Assembly (NCBI GenBank): GCA_041389725.1 | Contig: JAWKRG010000014.1 | Location: forward strand, 186,001-250,000 | Direction: 5' to 3' | From: Polyangiaceae bacterium | GTDB taxonomy: Bacteria > Myxococcota_A > Polyangia > Polyangiales > Polyangiaceae | Length of the DNA stretch: 64,000 nucleotides | Shown: one piece after another, positions 1 to 7,744 of the stretch | How the letters are laid out: each line of letters opens with the position of its first letter | Position numbering within the stretch: the first letter of the stretch is position 1 | Program-made: the position numbers and the translations under genes | Notes under the pieces: model-generated | What the model saw: the letters and a program-made list of their open reading frames with translations, nothing else | Database searches by the model: none | What the model was told of the DNA's origin: nothing

Positions 1-315
1 CCGTCGATCCCGACCCAAGGCGGTCCCTCCTTCGAGGACCTCTCGGTGCAGGACGGTGGGGGTTCGACCCCTGCCGATGCGGCCCATGCGCTGCACGTCG
101 AGGATGCCAACAGCTACTATCAACGGCTCTTCTCCGAATACATCAACGCGAAACGCCAGCTCGGCGAGCCTGTGGATCACATCACCCAGGCCGCCTTCAT
201 CGGGCACATCCGCCAGAACGAGCAGCAGGCGATTGCGCAGAGTGGGCGACCGGTTCGCTACCGAGTGGAAGTGCGCGGCAACGCGATCACGCTCGTTGCC
301 GTTCCGCAACCTTGA
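1..315 (+). CDS. 3' end of a gene with an MXAN_5187-type C-terminal domain (partial)
   Basis: The frame is open from the first base and ends at TGA 313-315, so this is the tail of a longer gene whose start lies outside the window. A GTG at position 46 could only serve as an internal start and is not needed. The visible 104 residues begin with a Gly/Pro/Ser linker, followed by a compact domain: a helix around YYQRLFSEYINAKRQ, a second helix, then a short beta hairpin ending ITLVAVPQP. This pattern recalls the C-terminal domain of MXAN_5187-like proteins of myxobacteria, whose function is not established. The HEAT-repeat gene follows 46 bp downstream on the same strand, so co-transcription is possible. 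The family assignment rests on memory of the motif pattern only. Confidence 0.6.
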   Translation, partial: PSIPTQGGPSFEDLSVQDGGGSTPADAAHALHVEDANSYYQRLFSEYINAKRQLGEPVDHITQAAFIGHIRQNEQQAIAQSGRPVRYRVEVRGNAITLVAVPQP

Positions 316-361
316 TGAAGCCTAGCGGCATCGAGAGCACGCAAGGACACGGCACGACACG

Positions 362-1120
362 ATGGGACTGTTCGACATCTTCAAGGGCAAGAGCGAGGCC
401 AAGCCCAAAGCGCGCGCGAAAGACATCGCGCGCATGGCGAAGCTGGTATCCACCAAGATGAGTCAGAACCTCGATCGCCAAGAGGCGATCGACGAACTCG
501 GCAAGATCGGAACGGCGGATAGCGCCGCTGCTCTGCTCAAGCGCTTCGACTGGACGATGGAGCCGTCCATCACGGACCAGGAGGAAAAAGAAAACGCCAT
601 GTCCGGCATCATCTTTGCCGGCGAGGAAGCGCTGGATCCCATCCGGCAGCACTGCAAGAAGGCTGAAAGCCTGACCTGGCCGCTGCGCACGCTTCGCGGC
701 ATCGTGTCCCAGGACGCATACGTCGAGGAGCTGCTCGGCATCCTCGACCTGTTCGATACGGAGTACGTTCGAAACGCGGAACCCAAGATCCAGCTCATCA
801 CTTTGCTGGAAGAGTTCCCTTCGACGGACGTGCGCATCGCCGTGGAGCCGTTCACCCAAGACGCGAGCGAGCCCGTCCGCTTCGCGGCGGTGACCACCGT
901 CTTCGCGATGAACGACGCGGAGAGCATTCCCTCGCTGCTCGCTGCTCTGGCCGAGGAAGAAAGCCTGCGCGTGCGCAACCGCATCGCCCAAGGCTTCGTC
1001 GACCGAGACTGGGACGTGCCCGAAAGCCTGGCCGACACCACGCGCGAAGCGCTTCCGCCCGAGTACGCCCTGGACGCGTCGGGCGAGGACGGCGTGGGCC
1101 GAATCCGCCGCGTCGGCTAG
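362..1120 (+). CDS. HEAT-repeat protein, cytoplasmic
   Basis: A 252-residue protein with no signal peptide or membrane segment. After a basic N-terminal stretch (FDIFKGKSEAKPKARAKD) it consists of helical pairs typical of HEAT or PBS-lyase repeats: residues near 40-60 (RQEAIDELGKIGTADSAAAL), near 160-190 (VRIAVEPF, VRFAAVTTVFAM) and a final pair before residue 225. Such proteins usually act as protein-binding scaffolds; no enzymatic motif is visible. The ATG at 362 is the first one in frame after the upstream stop and gives a plausible N terminus, although a purine-rich ribosome site lies rather far upstream (about 343-347). No specific partner can be inferred beyond the neighbouring MXAN_5187-type gene. 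Confidence 0.8.
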   Translation: MGLFDIFKGKSEAKPKARAKDIARMAKLVSTKMSQNLDRQEAIDELGKIGTADSAAALLKRFDWTMEPSITDQEEKENAMSGIIFAGEEALDPIRQHCKKAESLTWPLRTLRGIVSQDAYVEELLGILDLFDTEYVRNAEPKIQLITLLEEFPSTDVRIAVEPFTQDASEPVRFAAVTTVFAMNDAESIPSLLAALAEEESLRVRNRIAQGFVDRDWDVPESLADTTREALPPEYALDASGEDGVGRIRRVG

Positions 1121-1284
1121 CGACGCCAGCCGAATCGAGAATGGGTTGGGTCTCGCCGCGCTGCCCCGCGGCGCCCGCGTCCCACGCATCCCGTCGCGCT
1201 CGCGGTGCACCCCGCGCCGGCGGCACCAGCGGCGTGTACTGCCAGATAGGTCCCGTCATCGCGACCGGCGGCATCATCTTTTTC

Positions 1285-1401
1285 ACCGCAACGACGCCAA
1301 GAGCGCAGAGACTCGCCAAGGTTTGGTCTTCCGTGTGGCTGCATGGCAGCCACACGCCAAATCCCTTGGCGCCTCTTCGCGCTCCTGGCGCCTTGGCGGT
1401 T
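1285..1401. repeat. Nested palindromic intergenic element of about 117 bp
   Basis: The left arm 1285-1321 and the right arm 1364-1401 are imperfect reverse complements over about 37 bases (both contain variants of CCTTGGCG and GGCGYCTTGGCGGT). Further in, TTTGG (1322-1326) pairs with CCAAA (1357-1361). In the centre a perfect 10-bp inverted repeat (GTGTGGCTGC at 1333-1342, GCAGCCACAC at 1346-1355) has a 3-base loop. The whole stretch could fold into one long cruciform or RNA hairpin. The right-arm wording (TTGGCGCCTTGGCGGTT-like) resembles dispersed intergenic sequences seen in many GC-rich bacterial genomes, from memory only. It could be a small non-autonomous mobile repeat or a REP-like element. 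Only one copy is visible in this window. Confidence 0.7.
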
Positions 1402-1452
1402 GAGGAAGGCTTCCTGTTGGAAGTCGCTCCACAGTTCGGACACAGAGGACGC

Positions 1453-1488
1453 AAAAACGCCGCGCGAGGTGACACCACGCGCGGCGTT
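1453..1488 (-). terminator. Rho-independent terminator of the beta-barrel operon
   Basis: A perfect 11-bp inverted repeat (AACGCCGCGCG at 1456-1466 and CGCGCGGCGTT at 1478-1488) has an 11-base loop. Read on the minus strand it is followed directly by a run of five T (complement of 1453-1457). It starts 17 bases after the stop codon of the minus-strand gene ending at 1506, the classical geometry for intrinsic termination. Confidence 0.88.
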
Positions 1489-1505
1489 GGGAGGCGTGGC
1501 CTCGG

Positions 1506-2399
1506 CTACTCGCTGACGCGGTAGTTCTGCGGGAAGTAGAAGTTGTAGCTGATGGTCAGCATCTGATTGAAGCGGAACTGCTGATCATCGGCGTTGATGC
1601 GGTTGTCGGGGAACTCCGCGTCCTTGCCGCCACCTTTGGTGTCGAAGCCACCGGTGTTCCACGCGAAGGGAAGGCCACGCCATTCGAAGCCGATGGCGTT
1701 CCACTTGTTCACGTAGAAGGTGAAACCCAGACCGAAGGTAGGAGCGATCGCGACGCGACTTTCTTTGTCGAAGGCCGCCGGCGTGTCGCAGTCGACGCCC
1801 GATGCCGGGTCGCACTCCTTGCGCTCGCTGACGCCCACGAAGGCCGGTCCCGCGAAGAAGTACAGGTCCGTGTCCAAGTAGATGCTCTGGAACAGGGCGA
1901 GCTTGCCGCGGAAGGGCACTGCCGTCAGCTGAGGCGTGACCATCCAGTCGAAGCCACCGATCTGCTTCTTGAAGTCTGGCCCTTGGTTCACGGCCGTCAG
2001 CTTGCAGTCCGTGGACGTTCCGACGAAGTTGCCATTGCCATCGCGGCAGCGGCGGCCTTCGTTCACGCTCTGGATTTCGTCAGACAGACCCGTGGGGATC
2101 TTGACCGCGCCGTAGGCACCGAAAGCTCCGATAGCCAGCCAGTCCGTGATGTTGTAGTTCAACCGCGCGCCGAACAAGATGGTGCGCTGGTACTCGTCCA
2201 ACAGCGTGAAGCTCGCCGCCGGTGCGACCTCGATGCGACCCTCGCGATAGAGGCGCAGCTTGCGCACCGCCGGTGCGCCTGCCAGCGGACCGGTCAGGAG
2301 AATTTCTTGGGCCTGAGCCGTCTGCTCGGTGGCCGCTAGGGACAGCGCGCATGCCGCTAGCGTCATGGCCAGTCGGCGGGTGCCTCGAGACTTGTTCAT
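1506..2399 (-). CDS. Outer-membrane beta-barrel protein (myxobacterial OMP family)
   Basis: A protein of 297 residues starting MNKSRGTRRLAMTL, with a signal peptide ending near AQAQEI. The mature part alternates aromatic and polar residues and ends in FYFPQNYRVSE, typical of a barrel with many beta strands (for example RLNYNITDWLAIGAFGAYG and LGFTFYVNKWNAIGFEW). It resembles the outer-membrane beta-barrel family widespread in myxobacteria, which includes gliding proteins such as GltA, GltB and GltH/CglE; which one, if any, cannot be settled here. ATG 2399 is chosen because GGGA lies a few bases upstream (GGGAACGACGATG); in-frame ATGs at 2411 and 2441 would put extra residues before the signal peptide. 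It follows the second barrel gene by 38 bp in one operon, and a strong terminator follows. Confidence 0.85.
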   Translation of the reverse strand: MNKSRGTRRLAMTLAACALSLAATEQTAQAQEILLTGPLAGAPAVRKLRLYREGRIEVAPAASFTLLDEYQRTILFGARLNYNITDWLAIGAFGAYGAVKIPTGLSDEIQSVNEGRRCRDGNGNFVGTSTDCKLTAVNQGPDFKKQIGGFDWMVTPQLTAVPFRGKLALFQSIYLDTDLYFFAGPAFVGVSERKECDPASGVDCDTPAAFDKESRVAIAPTFGLGFTFYVNKWNAIGFEWRGLPFAWNTGGFDTKGGGKDAEFPDNRINADDQQFRFNQMLTISYNFYFPQNYRVSE

Positions 2400-2437
2400 C
2401 GTCGTTCCCATCGCTACGTGACCTCGCCGCTGTCCCA

Positions 2438-3421
2438 TCACTTCGGCAACCTGTATTCGAAGGAGAACGGGAGGAAGATCGAGACGCCGACCTGTGCCTG
2501 CACGTTGTTGGTCAGCTTGCTGTCGCCGAACCAGGTGTCCTTGTTGAGCTGCTCCGTGAGCGTCGGGGCGATCTCCGTGCTCTCGAGCTTCTCATTGTAG
2601 ATGTAGTCGCGAACTTCGAGCATGGCGGCAAACCAGCGATTGAAGAAGATGCGCAGCCCGATGCCGGCGTTGAAGGCCAGCTTGGGCTCGAACTCGAAGT
2701 TGCGGTTGTCCGGGTCGATGACCGGGATCGGGCGAGTGCTGATCGCTCCGACTCCACCAACGATGTAGGCGTCGTAGTGGAAGATGAAGTCCTGGAACCC
2801 AGCGAACTTTCCGTACGCAGGCACGTAGGTGAAATTCAGCGCCGCGGACCAGTCGTACTCGTTCAACGGCACGCCCACACGCGCGGAGCGTCGCACCTGC
2901 GCGTTGAAGTCGCTGTCGACGTTGAACGGCCGGTAGTAGTTGAAGTTTGCACCAATCGCGAGGACGTTGGTGATGTAGTAGTTCAGCGCCAGACCGGGCC
3001 CGGGGTGACTCACGAACTGGTCGTTCAAGCTGAACGACCAGTAGGGGTTGACCTCGAAGCGACGCACCCGCAACGCGAACAGCTGCTGCACGGCGTAGAT
3101 CTGCTCGTTCAGAGGCTTGGCAGCCTCTTTCTCCATGTCCAGCTTCGGACATGCCGCCGGGTCGATCTGGCAGATGTCGCCCAGGCCTTCCCCGCCCGGC
3201 AACTCCTCGCCTGGCAGCTCGCCGCCGGGTAGCTCTTCGCCACCTTCGCCGGCCTCGCCGCCTTCACCAGCTTCCCCGCCGGCCTCGCCGCCAGCTTCGC
3301 CTTCGGCTCCGGCTTCCGCCTCGGCCTTGTCTTTCGCCGGCGTTGCTCCTTGGGCCCAAGCAGATGCCGGGGCCGCGCTGAGCGCCGCCGCAACGAAGAG
3401 CGCAATGCGCGTGTTCTTCAT
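2438..3421 (-). CDS. Outer-membrane beta-barrel protein with acidic Gly/Glu-rich N-terminal linker
   Basis: A protein of 327 residues starting MKNTRIALFVAAALSAAPASAWAQ, a clear signal peptide. After cleavage comes a low-complexity segment of about 50 residues made of GEAGGEAGEGG and ELPGGELPGEE blocks, then a two-cysteine stretch (DICQIDPAACPK), then a barrel domain with alternating aromatic strands ending SFEYRLPK. The start at 3421 is supported by GAGG six bases upstream; the longer in-frame start at 3484 would bury the signal peptide. It is the first gene of a two-gene operon with the other barrel protein. The acidic linker could be periplasmic or surface-exposed. The pairing of two barrels near gliding genes suggests GltA/GltB-like roles, but this is positional inference only. 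Confidence 0.85.
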   Translation of the reverse strand: MKNTRIALFVAAALSAAPASAWAQGATPAKDKAEAEAGAEGEAGGEAGGEAGEGGEAGEGGEELPGGELPGEELPGGEGLGDICQIDPAACPKLDMEKEAAKPLNEQIYAVQQLFALRVRRFEVNPYWSFSLNDQFVSHPGPGLALNYYITNVLAIGANFNYYRPFNVDSDFNAQVRRSARVGVPLNEYDWSAALNFTYVPAYGKFAGFQDFIFHYDAYIVGGVGAISTRPIPVIDPDNRNFEFEPKLAFNAGIGLRIFFNRWFAAMLEVRDYIYNEKLESTEIAPTLTEQLNKDTWFGDSKLTNNVQAQVGVSIFLPFSFEYRLPK

Positions 3422-3491
3422 CGATGCCTCGTGACCGTTTCCTCTACAACGACTGCTCAACGAACCGCTACGACAGCCCCGCAACTACTTA

Positions 3492-3520
3492 GAATTATTG
3501 GTAAAATACGCAACAGGCAA
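3492..3520 (-). promoter_or_regulatory. Candidate promoter of the beta-barrel operon
   Basis: In an unusually AT-rich patch about 70-100 bases upstream of the barrel operon, the minus strand reads TTGCCT (complement of 3515-3520), then AATAAT (complement of 3494-3499) after 15 bases or TAATTC after 17. The spacing is not ideal, so this is a weak call based mainly on local base composition. Confidence 0.35.
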
Positions 3521-3624
3521 ACGCGGCGCGACTATATCACGCTGGGTTTTTCGCGATCAACAAGGAAAACAGGCGTCCCTTCGCGCCCCCCGGAATCCTC
3601 GCAAGAAGCGGGTTTCCAGCCCTG

Positions 3625-4863
3625 TCAGGCATCCGCTTCCTCGCCCTCTCGGCCCAGCAGCGCCTCCACGAACGCGTCCGGAGCAAAATCGTGCAGATCG
3701 TCGGGACGCTCTCCCAGGCCGATGAAGCGCACAGGCAGCTTGAGGGTGTCACAAATACCGAGCACCACGCCGCCCTTGGCGGTGCCATCCAGCTTGGTCA
3801 ACACCAACCCCGTCACCGGCAGGGTGTCGGTGAACTCCTTCGCTTGGGTCAGGGCGTTTTGACCCATGGTTGCATCGATCACCAACAAGATCTCGTGGGG
3901 CGCGCCTTCGAGCGCCTTGCCAGCGGTCTTCGCGATCTTGGTCATTTCCGTCATCAGGTTCGTCTTCGTATGCAGACGACCCGCCGTGTCGGCCAGGACG
4001 ACATCGGCGTCCTTCTCCTGAGCCTTCTTCACTGCCTCGAACACCACGCTACCGGGGTCGGCGCCATCCTTGCCCTTGATGACTTCGCAGCCGACGCGGT
4101 CGCCCCAGACGACCAACTGCTGCACCGCCGCCGCACGAAAAGTGTCGCCTGCAGCCAGCACGCACTGCTTGCCCTCCGCCATCAGCTTGGTGGCGAGCTT
4201 GCCGATCGTCGTGGTCTTGCCGGCGCCATTGACGCCGACCAACAACACCACCGTCGGCTTGTCTCGCAGCAGGAATGCCCCTGCTTTGCCATCCACCGCC
4301 AGAATGTCCTTGGCTTCGGCGCGCAGCGCCTCCCACACCTTGGCGGGCTTGTCCAAATCGCCTTTGGCCAAGCGCTCCTTCAGTCGTTCCAGGAGCAGCT
4401 CGGTGGTCTTGACGCCAACGTCCGAAGCGAGGAGCGCCTCTTCGATCTCTTCGGCGATGCCCGCATCGATCTCGCGCTTGCCGGTCAGCAGCGCCTTCAA
4501 CCGACCGAACAGACCTTCTTCGCCGCGCGACTTCGCGAGCCCCTTGCGCATGCCGGAGACATCGACGAGCGACGTCAGGGAGGGGCGCGCTTCTGCGACG
4601 GCGGCCCTTTCCTCCACGTCGACATCGATGGCTGCTGCTTGTTCGGAGGGCGCCTCGGGTTCCCCTTTGGGCTCCGCGGGCGCCGGCTTCTCCGATGGAC
4701 GCTTTGGCTCGACCTCGGGTTTTGCTGGCGCCTTCTTCGGCGGCAGCTTTGCTTCGCCTGCGGGCGGCGGTAGCGCTGGTTCTTCTCCGCTCTTGCGCAG
4801 GAAGAGGAAGTAGATCGCCGCCAGAACGGCGACGCCTACGACCACGTAGATGAGCATGTCCAT
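3625..4863 (-). CDS. ftsY: Signal recognition particle receptor FtsY
   Basis: FtsY docks ribosome-SRP complexes at the inner membrane and, together with Ffh, hydrolyses GTP to release nascent membrane proteins to the translocon. The 412-residue protein begins with a single transmembrane helix (IYVVVGVAVLAAIYFLFL), followed by an acidic and proline-rich A region to about residue 100. The helical N domain follows, then the G domain with P-loop GVNGAGKTTT (about residue 208), DTAGR (about 293) and TKLDG (about 356). A true N-terminal membrane helix is a variant found in several bacteria instead of an amphipathic helix. ATG 4863 and ATG 4857 are both possible. It has its own promoter overlapping the end of the upstream gene. 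Confidence 0.97.
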   Translation of the reverse strand: MDMLIYVVVGVAVLAAIYFLFLRKSGEEPALPPPAGEAKLPPKKAPAKPEVEPKRPSEKPAPAEPKGEPEAPSEQAAAIDVDVEERAAVAEARPSLTSLVDVSGMRKGLAKSRGEEGLFGRLKALLTGKREIDAGIAEEIEEALLASDVGVKTTELLLERLKERLAKGDLDKPAKVWEALRAEAKDILAVDGKAGAFLLRDKPTVVLLVGVNGAGKTTTIGKLATKLMAEGKQCVLAAGDTFRAAAVQQLVVWGDRVGCEVIKGKDGADPGSVVFEAVKKAQEKDADVVLADTAGRLHTKTNLMTEMTKIAKTAGKALEGAPHEILLVIDATMGQNALTQAKEFTDTLPVTGLVLTKLDGTAKGGVVLGICDTLKLPVRFIGLGERPDDLHDFAPDAFVEALLGREGEEADA

Positions 4864-4896
4864 GATCTTGTGCTTCCGGCTCGTGGTGCCGGGCGG

Positions 4897-4924
4897 ACTA
4901 TACCCAACTTGGCCGTCGTCTCAA
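4897..4924 (-). promoter_or_regulatory. Sigma-70-type promoter of ftsY
   Basis: On the minus strand TTGAGA (complement of 4919-4924) is followed after 16 bases by TATAGT (complement of 4897-4902). Transcription would start near 4890, giving an ftsY leader of about 25-30 bases. The -35 box overlaps the TGA stop codon of the upstream gene (4921-4923), so ftsY can be transcribed independently of that gene. Confidence 0.6.
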
Positions 4925-6648
4925 CGCTCCCGACCAGGGCCCTCGGATCCTGGCTCCGCCTGGCGGATCCTGGCTTCCTCGGCGGCATCTGGGGAAGCCG
5001 GGCCGAACGCCGCGCGCTCGACGTCACGGGCCCATCGTCGCGCGACCTCGTCGCGGCGGTCGCCAGCCACCTCCGCGACCTGGGCCGGCGTCGGATCGCC
5101 CTCGGGCTGGTAGGGGGGGCCCTTGCGCTTGGCCCAGTCCACCAGCCGCGTCAGCAGCGCCCGGCGCCGCGATACCATGCGGATGACGACTTGGCCGGCA
5201 GGCGGCACCGCGCGTCGCAGGGAGCTGTGCAGCGGCGCATCGCAACGCAGTTCGCTCCCCTCGCCAGCGTTGCAGTGCGGCAGCTCGAAGCGCCCCTGTT
5301 CGTCCGTGATGGTGCTGGCACTCGGCGCGCTCCCCTCGAAGCTCGGCATCACGATCCGCACCTCCGCGCCGACGATCGCGACTCCCTCGTGCGCGTCCAG
5401 TACGGCGCCTCGCCATCCGCTGCGTGCCTTCCCCGCCACGACGACCTCGACCGAGGGCTGTCCCGTGGCAGCCGCGGGTGCGGGCTTGCTCGCGGGGCGC
5501 ATGGGGCGCCGCCAGCCGCGGAGCACCCATGCTGCAACCGCCGCTGCTCCGAGCAGCCAGGGGAGGCTGCGCCACGGCGCTGGTGGACGCACCTCCATGG
5601 ACACCTGGATCGGATCCGAGGCGAGCCACCAGGGCGCCGCGGGCAAGTAGCGCACGCTGAGCAGCAAGCTGCCCTCGTTGGCCAAGATGGGCCCGCTCCA
5701 CACCGCCGCCCCGTTTTCCACGGGCGCCGTCCCGAGCGAGCGCTGCCCCGCGAGCACCTCGATGGCGCCTTCTTGTACGGCTCCGTGCACGGAACTCGCC
5801 GCGATTCGCACGACGGCCTGCTCGCCGGAGCGAACCGCCGCCACGTCTTGCGCGAGAGTCAGGCTCACGCGCGCCGTCTTGTGCACATGGGTCAGGGTTT
5901 CTGCTGACGACAAGGTTCGACTGCCCAGAAAGCGCACCCGGAGCCTCGCAGAGCCCGGCGCGCCCAGGGTCTTGGACTTCAACCGAAGGCTGCCTCGGTC
6001 GCCCGGACTCAGATTGATTTCACCTAGGTCTCGGGCCTCGTCTCCCTCCAGGAGCTGGACGCCCAAGGTGATGGCGTCGCTGCGATCCGCCGCGTCGAAG
6101 GGAGGGTCGACACGGGTTTCCACGTGCAAGATCTGCTCCGCCCGATCCAACGACAGCACTCGTGGTTCTGGCGTGAAGGAGAGCCCCAGGCTGCGCTGGT
6201 CGCTGTTGACCTTCACTCGTTGCTCCAGACGGTCGAAGAACTTGTCGCCTTCGAACCGAACCACGAGCTCGCCGTTGAGCCCTTCATCCCGCAGCAGGAA
6301 ACAGAACGCTCCAGCGCCGTCCGTGTCGACCACCACCACGTCACGACTGTGGCGGAGGTTCTCCGGCGTCGTGGAACGGCAGGGTGAAGGAAGGGGCAGG
6401 GTCACGTTCGCGGGGGGAGACACTCGCACCTGTGCGCCGCCGATGGGGCGTCCCGAGTCGTCGCTCAGCACCCCGCGAACTTCCACGCCCGAGTCCCGGC
6501 GCACCGCCCGCACGTCGAGTTCCGTACTGCCACGCACTCGTAGCTTCACCGCTGCGGCTGGTGCCGCGCAAAGCAGAGTTGCCAGCATCGCACCCCAACA
6601 CAGGGCCACGCAGGATGTGGGATAGAGCCCTCGGGCCATCGTCGGCAT
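4921..6648 (-). CDS. Membrane-anchored protein with Ig-like/carboxypeptidase-regulatory domains
   Basis: A 575-residue protein with a signal peptide (CVALCWGAMLATLLCAAPAAA), then a beta-rich periplasmic part: residues about 35-125 resemble a carboxypeptidase-regulatory or Big-type fold (VRGVLSDDSGRPIGGAQV, DTDGAGAFCFLL), and further beta-sandwich segments follow to about 355. One transmembrane helix (SLPWLLGAAAVAAWVLRGW, about 363-381) is followed by a basic stretch, which suggests the remaining 190 residues are cytoplasmic. That part contains a second carboxypeptidase-regulatory-like segment (VGAEVRIVMPSF, TDEQGRFELPHC) and a charged helical tail. ATG 6648 has AAGG just upstream. It lies before ftsY on the same strand. 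No function can be assigned. Confidence 0.75.
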   Translation of the reverse strand: MPTMARGLYPTSCVALCWGAMLATLLCAAPAAAVKLRVRGSTELDVRAVRRDSGVEVRGVLSDDSGRPIGGAQVRVSPPANVTLPLPSPCRSTTPENLRHSRDVVVVDTDGAGAFCFLLRDEGLNGELVVRFEGDKFFDRLEQRVKVNSDQRSLGLSFTPEPRVLSLDRAEQILHVETRVDPPFDAADRSDAITLGVQLLEGDEARDLGEINLSPGDRGSLRLKSKTLGAPGSARLRVRFLGSRTLSSAETLTHVHKTARVSLTLAQDVAAVRSGEQAVVRIAASSVHGAVQEGAIEVLAGQRSLGTAPVENGAAVWSGPILANEGSLLLSVRYLPAAPWWLASDPIQVSMEVRPPAPWRSLPWLLGAAAVAAWVLRGWRRPMRPASKPAPAAATGQPSVEVVVAGKARSGWRGAVLDAHEGVAIVGAEVRIVMPSFEGSAPSASTITDEQGRFELPHCNAGEGSELRCDAPLHSSLRRAVPPAGQVVIRMVSRRRALLTRLVDWAKRKGPPYQPEGDPTPAQVAEVAGDRRDEVARRWARDVERAAFGPASPDAAEEARIRQAEPGSEGPGRER

Positions 6649-6829
6649 GAAACCTTACGCGCAACGCTTGCGGAGTCACGATCTATTGAAGCTAGAGAGC
6701 ACGCCTGCCGTCCATCTTTGATAGCGCACCATCGTGATCTCCCCGCCCCCAGCCGAATGCAGTGGCTCCCCGTTCGCCCGCGACTTTGAGCGACGCGACG
6801 TTCACCACGTCGTGGTAGGCTGGCTGCGC

Positions 6830-7639
6830 ATGCAGTGGGGACGCGTCGGGCTCAGCTTCTTCGGGTTCCTGGTGTCCCTCGTGCTGACGACCAGCCCCGT
6901 GTTCGCGAAGGACTCCGTGTCCACGTTGGCGAAGCGTCTGCGTGACGCCGAAGACTTCCGCGTGCGCACGCAGGCTGCGCTGGCGCTCGGCGCATCGAAA
7001 AGCAAGCAAGCGGTCAAGCCCTTGTGCGAGGGGCTGGAGGACTCGAACACCACGGTTCGCGCGGCATCTGCCGCTGGCTTGGGACGGCTGAAGCTGGGCG
7101 GGCAAGACTGTTTGGAGACGCGGCTCAAAGGCGAGCGGTCGAGCGCAGTGAAGAGCTCTATCAAGAGGGCGCTCGCTCACTTGGCCGAGGGAGAGGCGCC
7201 CGCCCTCACGTCGAAGACCGAGTACTACGTGTCGATTGGCAAGGTGACCAACAAGACCGAGCGCGAGGACAGCGCACTCAACGGGCTCACGCGCAAGGCG
7301 ATGGCCAAGGCGATGAAGGGTCTCGAGGGCTACGCGGTTGCGCCGGCTGCGGAATCGTCCACGGACGCAAAGAAGCTCTTATCGAAGTTCCCCAAGGTCA
7401 AGGCCTTCTACCTGTCCCCAAAGGTGCAGAAGCCCAGCTACTCAGGCGGAAATCTCACGGTTCGGGTCGAAGTGGCCATCTTCACGTACCCCGGCAAGGC
7501 GCTGAAAGGCACGGTACCGGTCAAGCTGACCCAAGAGGGCGTGAGTTCCGACGATGAAGCGGCCGAGACGGAGCTGATCAAGATGGCTCTGGAGCGGGCC
7601 ATCGAGAAGTTCTCGAAGAACGTGGGGCGTATCGATTGA
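6830..7639 (+). CDS. Secreted HEAT-repeat protein
   Basis: A 269-residue protein starting MQWGRVGLSFFGFLVSLVLTTSPVFA, a signal peptide, so the ATG at 6830 is preferred to the earlier in-frame start at 6734, which would place 32 unrelated residues before it. Residues about 30-120 form two or three HEAT repeats (DFRVRTQAALALGASKSKQA, NTTVRAASAAGLGRL). The second half is a mixed alpha/beta domain (TEYYVSIGKVTNK, GGNLTVRVEVAIFTYPGK) ending in a charged helix. It probably acts in the periplasm. No catalytic motif is visible. The gene is divergent from the membrane protein gene at 6648; the 181-bp gap between them holds no other gene. Confidence 0.8.
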   Translation: MQWGRVGLSFFGFLVSLVLTTSPVFAKDSVSTLAKRLRDAEDFRVRTQAALALGASKSKQAVKPLCEGLEDSNTTVRAASAAGLGRLKLGGQDCLETRLKGERSSAVKSSIKRALAHLAEGEAPALTSKTEYYVSIGKVTNKTEREDSALNGLTRKAMAKAMKGLEGYAVAPAAESSTDAKKLLSKFPKVKAFYLSPKVQKPSYSGGNLTVRVEVAIFTYPGKALKGTVPVKLTQEGVSSDDEAAETELIKMALERAIEKFSKNVGRID

Positions 7640-7744
7640 TGAGGGCGAGCTTCTTGCCGGGGGTGGGGCAGGGGCCGTAACCTTGGGATGTCGAGCTCGC
7701 GGCTTGCTGGCGCTGGTCGGGGTCGAGAGCGAGGAGAGAAGGAA

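Larger units (their letters stand above)
1121..1505. other. Intergenic region with palindromic element and terminator, no credible gene
   Basis: This 385-bp gap separates the plus-strand HEAT gene from the converging minus-strand beta-barrel operon. Near its left end a 7-bp hairpin (1154-1160 with 1167-1173) could act as a weak terminator for the HEAT gene. The middle holds a long imperfect palindrome (1285-1401) and the right end a strong minus-strand terminator (1453-1488). Short open frames crossing the gap have arginine-rich, non-protein-like composition and run through both hairpin elements, so no gene is called. Confidence 0.7.

Noticed and set aside
1141..1524. Open frame of 127 codons across the first intergenic region
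   Set aside because: Arginine-rich, no ribosome site, and it runs through the palindrome and the terminator of the opposite operon.
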